This document shows, one piece after another, positions 9,301 to 10,431 of a stretch of DNA of 10,431 nucleotides (positions within the stretch are counted from its first letter, which is position 1; the number at the start of each line of letters is the position of its first letter). Where the stretch lies: positions 1-10,431 of the forward strand of contig JAQTNZ010000038.1 in assembly GCA_028713595.1 (NCBI GenBank). Direction: 5' to 3'. A model generated the notes under the pieces. That model worked only from the letters and a program-made list of their open reading frames with translations, was not told the origin of the DNA and did no database searches. The position numbers and the translations under genes are program-made. This DNA comes from Methylovulum sp. (GTDB lineage Bacteria > Pseudomonadota > Gammaproteobacteria > Methylococcales > Methylomonadaceae).

Positions 9301-10431
9301 GGCTGATGCCTGTTTGCAAAATTTGCCGGACATTTTACGCGGCAAGCTTCAGGCCACTGAGATACTGTTTCCCAGCGCAAGCATGGCTAATGTTGAAAAT
9401 ATATACCAACGCCATGCCGTTGCCGATTATTTTAATGGCGTGATCGCCGACATGGTGTTGCTGGCGATAACACAAATCCTCAATGCCAATCCGAGCGCCA
9501 AAATCCGTCTGATAGAAATTGGCGCGGGTACGGGTGGGACTACGGCAATCGTTTTGCCAGCGTTGGCAACGGTCAAAAACCATATTGAAGAATACCGCTA
9601 CACCGACATTTCCAAGGCCTTTTTGTTACATGCGCAAAACCGTTATGCAGTAGATTACCCTTATTTGCAAACCCAACTGTGGAACATCGAACAGCCTTTG
9701 GCGGAGCAGGGCATAGCTATAGGCAGTTACGACATCGCTATCGCTACCAACGTCCTCCATGCCACCTGCAATATCCGGCACACTCTAGGTAACGCCAAGT
9801 TGGCATTAAAAACCAATGGTTTGCTGATCATCAACGAAGGCATCCAAAAATCGCTGTTGAATACCCTGACGTTTGGCTTGCTCGATGGTTGGTGGTTATA
9901 TGAAGATGCCAGCTTGCGCCTGCCCGGCTCACCATTGTTGGGTGTGGAGCAGTGGCGGCAAGTGTTAGGGATGGAAGGTTTTGGTAAGCTGTTTTGGCCC
10001 GCCCAAGCGGCGGCGGTTGCCGGATTGCAGGTGATAGTCGCGGCCAGCGACGGTTTGCTCAAGCAAGCTGTCGCTCGGCAAACTGCCAAGCCATTGCCAT
10101 TGCAAGACATTAAACCAACCACCGCAACGGCTAGTAAAAAATACCTTGCCAATGTTGTACCGACATCCGGCGGCAACCTTAAGCAACAAGTCGGTGGCAT
10201 TATCGCCGAAGCCTTGGCAATATCATTAAGCGTAGCCAAAAATGAGCTTGATTATGATGTACCCTTCTCAGATTACGGCATAGACTACATTTTGGGCGTG
10301 GGTTCTGTCAGCGAGGTGAGCAAGAGTCTAGGTGTAACTATGAACACCGCGATCATTTTTGATTATACGACGGTGAACTTGCTGACGGCTTACTTATTGG
10401 ATACTTATCGGAAAGGTTTGACCGCTCGTTT
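3308..10431 (+). CDS. Trans-AT polyketide synthase, cMT-ACP-KS-DH-KR-cMT-ACP (gene B, 3' end outside window)
   Basis: Giant PKS protein of at least 2374 residues, open to the window end with no stop in frame. Residues are counted from ATG 3308 (ATG 3296 is possible). Order: cMT1 (about 15-375), ACP1 (407-486), KS2 (527-931), post-KS linker (to 1096), DH2 (about 1110-1373), KR2 (about 1389-1848), cMT2 (about 1895-2253), ACP2 (2290 onward). The first two domains complete the module begun by KS1-KR1 of gene A; the rest is a second module. There is no AT domain, so loading is in trans. Module 2 parallels module 1 domain by domain, with the DH added, which points to module duplication. Two domains of module 2 have lost catalytic residues: DH2 (His to Pro, Asp to Glu) and ACP2 (attachment Ser to Tyr). 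An upstream-type start in mid-module is unusual but occurs in trans-AT systems, where modules are often split between proteins. The polyketide is not identified. Confidence 0.95.
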   Translation, partial: MNSIKWRQEDWQNFNNGLRKLLFAQLRQMGLFAEPGVWHNLTVLRQQAGIHDKYARWWAEALNLLADGGNGPSWVLLDKESVQATMAAAGFDAAAAWREWDSQKPDYMADAELATSVQLVDACLQNLPEILRGKLQVTDILFPRATMEKVENMYQRHAVADYFNGVVADLALAAISQRVKADPEAKIRLIEIGAGTGGTTAMVLPVLATVKNHIEEYCYTDISKAFLLHAQNRYAVDYPYLQTQLWNIEQPLAEQGIAIGSYDIAIATNVLHATRNIRHTLRNAKAALKRNGLLLINEGIQKTVVGTLTFALLDGWWLYEDEELRLSGSPLLSPETWQRVLREEGFAQVLLPIESARELGQQIIVAESDGWIRQTTASPTPLQPTVTQPTGDRQRSATQVTPVSADNLKDEVTEIIFANLAQTLKIATNTLTIDISFSDYGIDSILGAGFVRQINDALGITMNTASIFDHSTVQRLADYLLKTYQGPLAERLGQTAVGCEPEASQADIPLVQPQSERSSQHPSAQGSPAIAVIGMSGQFPCANNVHEFWQNLLDGKSGIGELPAHYLDQPDANYRWGGALAGRDCFDPLFFNIAPREAESMNPHQRLILQESWKALEDACYNPKSLADTQTGLFIGAEPTGYFHESFTGSSDATIASRLSYFLNLKGPALVVNTGCSSSGVALHLACESLRHRESDLALAGGVYAGMMQSGLSVLAEAGILSPDGRCHTFDATANGTVLAEAVGVVVLKRLDDALAAGDLIYGVIVGSGINQDGASNGMTAPNGAAQEALIADIYRRYRISPEQISYVEAHGTATRLGDPVEANALVRAFKRFTARQHYCAVGSAKPAIGHTSASAGVVGLIKILLSLQHKTLPSLLHFQQLNPLIEFADSAFYVNTTTSPWQRRDARQPLMAALSSFGHSGTNAHLVVEEFVHASAPIANSPSAVLVPVSAKNRARLSDYLMLLHAYLQSHRTTVNLPSLAYTLQTRREAMAERAVFLTKNVDELLGLLTAAIAGEASDNYWQSQDYGNKPKGLFFANDEDSQDMLAKWMAKGKLKKLAEGWAQGLNVNWQALYGNGHPQPIRLPTYPFAQERYWPKGKAAPLAEAKIGYLHPLLQQNTSDINRQRYSSAFTSAQFPSLQGQTLLPALACLEMALAALQQSAGFLLDAPTVIQLHHLEWAEPLWLDDISPVHISLFAEAEDIAYEIYGADETSHQQGWACLTANAPAILDLSNLQADIKQYHLNAGQCYEALNALGYVCPQHWQTLVAVQANSQQLLAKLVLPADLAATQHHYTVHPALLEGLIHALSQFEGYRGQLWFPERLQTVELSQPCPAEVWAWLRLNGDSIDIDVCDHQGHVCLHITGLRLRPLAIGKVNEMPMTAWDGLSYLQTWQVQVLPEHTKPKTPALVLVVAYSENAFAEFIAGSYRQQAATVHAILLGSDTRPLSESDWLCGIDDSKGFARCLQDAPTPDCVYFCVSDGSGEFLQAVEASQHYHELQLLRLLKALKHKLASTAFVDCYVLSVDNYRLYDTAIQAGGCGLTGLAYALAQSDHRFLLRNVDLASEDLHDRQVYPHLFRQIVSEPAADRGDVVKLCGGQRYKQAFYKLNTDSAAVPVLKQRGVYVILGGSGTVGRVITRQLLADYQAHVVWLARTVATDPVVQAKLAEFGAAVTYIQADVTQWTTLQYAFAIIKQRFSCINGAIFSGLDISQEQGLAQVSEAAFLDIVKVKTLGSLYFYRLWQDEALDFLCYFSSGQAYPFSGAAKLPAYATGITFADSLVHGLRQSARFPVGIINWGFWQASFADVSGSTPQNVSFLSDQEGFACFKAFLGHLPNGPLRQVLCMRASEPVQQLMAVKAEIVGLAQAGTPISFTSAHYANLVGLPLTNPHWPTLLACLQSLLFAQCRQLGLFTDMGWQQRTHLRQQAGILDKYARWWEEALNLLADDSYGTRFVHIDNDAVQVDVGQVGFDAQAVWQRWAEQKALYLADAELASSVHLADACLQNLPDILRGKLQATEILFPSASMANVENIYQRHAVADYFNGVIADMVLLAITQILNANPSAKIRLIEIGAGTGGTTAIVLPALATVKNHIEEYRYTDISKAFLLHAQNRYAVDYPYLQTQLWNIEQPLAEQGIAIGSYDIAIATNVLHATCNIRHTLGNAKLALKTNGLLIINEGIQKSLLNTLTFGLLDGWWLYEDASLRLPGSPLLGVEQWRQVLGMEGFGKLFWPAQAAAVAGLQVIVAASDGLLKQAVARQTAKPLPLQDIKPTTATASKKYLANVVPTSGGNLKQQVGGIIAEALAISLSVAKNELDYDVPFSDYGIDYILGVGSVSEVSKSLGVTMNTAIIFDYTTVNLLTAYLLDTYRKGLTAR
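3350..4430 (+). other. cMT1, SAM-dependent C-methyltransferase domain
   Basis: Transfers a methyl group from S-adenosylmethionine to the alpha carbon of the beta-ketoacyl-ACP. An N-terminal helical lid (LLFAQLRQMGLF, HDKYARWW) precedes the Rossmann core. SAM motif I is LIEIGAGTGGTT at 3872-3907 (residues 189-200), followed by EYCYTDIS. The His of NVLHAT (codon 4121-4123, residue 272) and the Glu of LLLINE (4199-4201, residue 298) match the His-Glu pair known from PKS C-methyltransferases. LLDGWWLYED and a SGSPLLSPETW segment close the domain, as is usual for the family. Predicted active, acting on the chain carried by ACP1. Confidence 0.9.
3872..4144 (+). repeat. Methyltransferase core, copy 1 of a diverged direct repeat
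   Basis: This stretch, from the SAM motif to just past NVLHAT, aligns without gaps to 9509-9781. By hand I count roughly 30 base differences over about 270 bases, most of them silent, and only about four amino-acid changes in about 90 residues. The surrounding lid and C-terminal parts of the two methyltransferases differ much more. Confidence 0.8.
4526..4765 (+). other. ACP1 acyl carrier protein domain (intact)
   Basis: Four-helix carrier domain that holds the growing chain on a phosphopantetheine arm. The attachment serine is codon 4637-4639 (residue 444) in DYGIDSILG, the normal G(I/V)DS context. Helix III follows in the usual place (TMNTASIFDHSTVQRLADYLL). A flexible linker rich in Pro, Thr and Gln separates it from cMT1 (about 4430-4520), and another of about 40 residues leads to KS2. 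It serves the split module whose KS and KR are on gene A and should also deliver the chain to KS2. Confidence 0.93.
4886..6100 (+). other. KS2 ketosynthase domain
   Basis: Complete condensing domain starting at SPAIAVIGMSGQFP. Catalytic residues are all present: Cys codon 5333-5335 (residue 676, NTGCSSSG), His 5738-5740 (residue 811, EAHGTAT) and His 5858-5860 (residue 851, KPAIGH). It shares with KS1 the unusual NTGC surroundings of the nucleophile and long identical stretches such as FDPLFFNIAPREAE. It would accept the chain from ACP1. Whether it condenses depends on a working partner ACP, and ACP2 of its own module lacks the attachment serine. Confidence 0.94.
6101..6595 (+). other. Post-KS linker 2 (trans-AT type, no AT domain)
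   Basis: About 165 residues, including SLAYTLQTRREAM, and ending in LPTYPFAQERYW. It parallels the linker after KS1 and lacks any acyltransferase motif. It supports loading of both modules by one free AT encoded elsewhere. Confidence 0.72.
6635..7425 (+). other. DH2, degenerate dehydratase-like domain
   Basis: Double-hotdog region between the post-KS linker and KR2. It begins with the family's HPLL motif (His codon 6644-6646). The first catalytic motif, normally HxxxGxxxxP, aligns as PSLQGQTLLP: Gly (6731) and the last Pro (6746) are kept but the catalytic His is Pro (codon CCT 6719-6721, residue 1138), one base from the His codon CAT. LEMALAAL follows as in real DHs. In the second motif, normally HPSLLDG...Q/H, the sequence reads HPALLEGLIH, so the catalytic Asp is Glu (7211-7213, residue 1302). 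The fold is clear but dehydration is very unlikely. It may be structural or vestigial. Module 1 has no counterpart. Confidence 0.8.
7470..8850 (+). other. KR2 ketoreductase domain
   Basis: Two-part KR. The structural half starts near LSYLQTWQVQ and includes LTGLAYALAQSD. The catalytic half begins with GGSGTVG (8189-8209, from residue 1628) and VVWLAR. Lys 8498-8500 (residue 1731, VKVKTLG), Ser 8570-8572 (1755, second Ser of YFSS) and Tyr 8615-8617 (1770, PAYATG) are in place. As in KR1, the Asn of the usual YAAAN motif is Ile and the Ser-Tyr spacing is 15 residues. There is no LDD motif. The reductive residues are intact even though the neighbouring DH and ACP are not. Confidence 0.9.
8990..10065 (+). 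other. cMT2, SAM-dependent C-methyltransferase domain
   Basis: Paralogue of cMT1, here fused to KR2 rather than starting a protein. The lid includes LLFAQCRQLGLF and LDKYARWW. SAM motif I, LIEIGAGTGGTT, is at 9509-9544 (from residue 2068). The His-Glu pair is His 9758-9760 (residue 2151, NVLHAT) and Glu 9836-9838 (residue 2177, LLIINE), again 26 residues apart. LLDGWWLYED and LPGSPLLG follow. It looks catalytically sound although its own ACP cannot carry substrate in the usual way. Confidence 0.9.
9509..9781 (+). repeat. Methyltransferase core, copy 2 of a diverged direct repeat
   Basis: Partner of 3872-4144, about 5.6 kb away in the same orientation and reading frame. See that entry for the comparison. 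Confidence 0.8.
10175..10431 (+). other. ACP2 carrier-like domain without the phosphopantetheine serine
   Basis: Aligns with ACP1 along its length (NLKQQV..., FSDYGID, TMNTAIIFDYTTV, AYLLDTY), so the fold is evident. In the GIDS motif the attachment Ser is replaced by Tyr: the codon is TAC at 10286-10288 (residue 2327), where ACP1 has TCC, a possible one-base change. A nearby Ser five residues on (LGVGS) is not at the attachment point. A 4'-phosphopantetheinyl transferase should not modify this domain, so it cannot hold a chain by the normal thioester arm. A second, functional ACP could follow immediately after the window edge. Confidence 0.87.

Overview
The window lies inside a modular polyketide synthase (PKS) of the trans-acyltransferase type. 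All coding sequence is on the plus strand, in two very large genes, and both are cut by the window edges. Neither module contains an acyltransferase domain. Each ketosynthase (KS) is followed directly by a short post-KS linker ending in a LPTYPF...YW motif, which is the hallmark of trans-AT systems; malonyl units would be loaded by a separate AT encoded elsewhere. The host is a bacterium. Base composition near 50% G+C in sampled lines and the codon use suggest a Gram-negative, possibly gammaproteobacterial, producer, but nothing here fixes the taxon.

Layout. Gene A (from the left edge to 3205) holds KS1, a post-KS linker and a ketoreductase (KR1), and stops right after KR1. A 102-base, AT-richer spacer (3206-3307, about 37% G+C) follows. 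Gene B (3308 to the right edge) begins in the middle of the same module with a C-methyltransferase (cMT1) and ACP1. It then carries a second module in one chain: KS2, a dehydratase-like domain (DH2), KR2, cMT2 and ACP2. The right edge falls just after ACP2.

How they work together. Module 1 is split over two proteins (KS-KR // cMT-ACP) and looks fully competent: the KS Cys-His-His, KR Lys-Ser-Tyr, methyltransferase SAM site and ACP serine are all present. It should give an alpha-methyl, beta-hydroxy unit. Module 2 is a close paralogue of module 1 with a DH added, but it is eroded at specific points. The DH catalytic His is Pro and its Asp is Glu. The ACP phosphopantetheine-attachment serine is Tyr, so the usual covalent tether is missing. 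Unless another ACP lies just beyond the window, module 2 cannot elongate in the normal way.

The main points of interest are the serine-less ACP2, the degenerate DH2, the split of module 1 at a junction that is fused in module 2, an unusual short frame in the spacer, non-canonical active-site surroundings shared by both KS and both KR domains, and a very strongly conserved core shared by the two methyltransferases. No RNA genes, mobile elements, CRISPR arrays or convincing terminators were seen.
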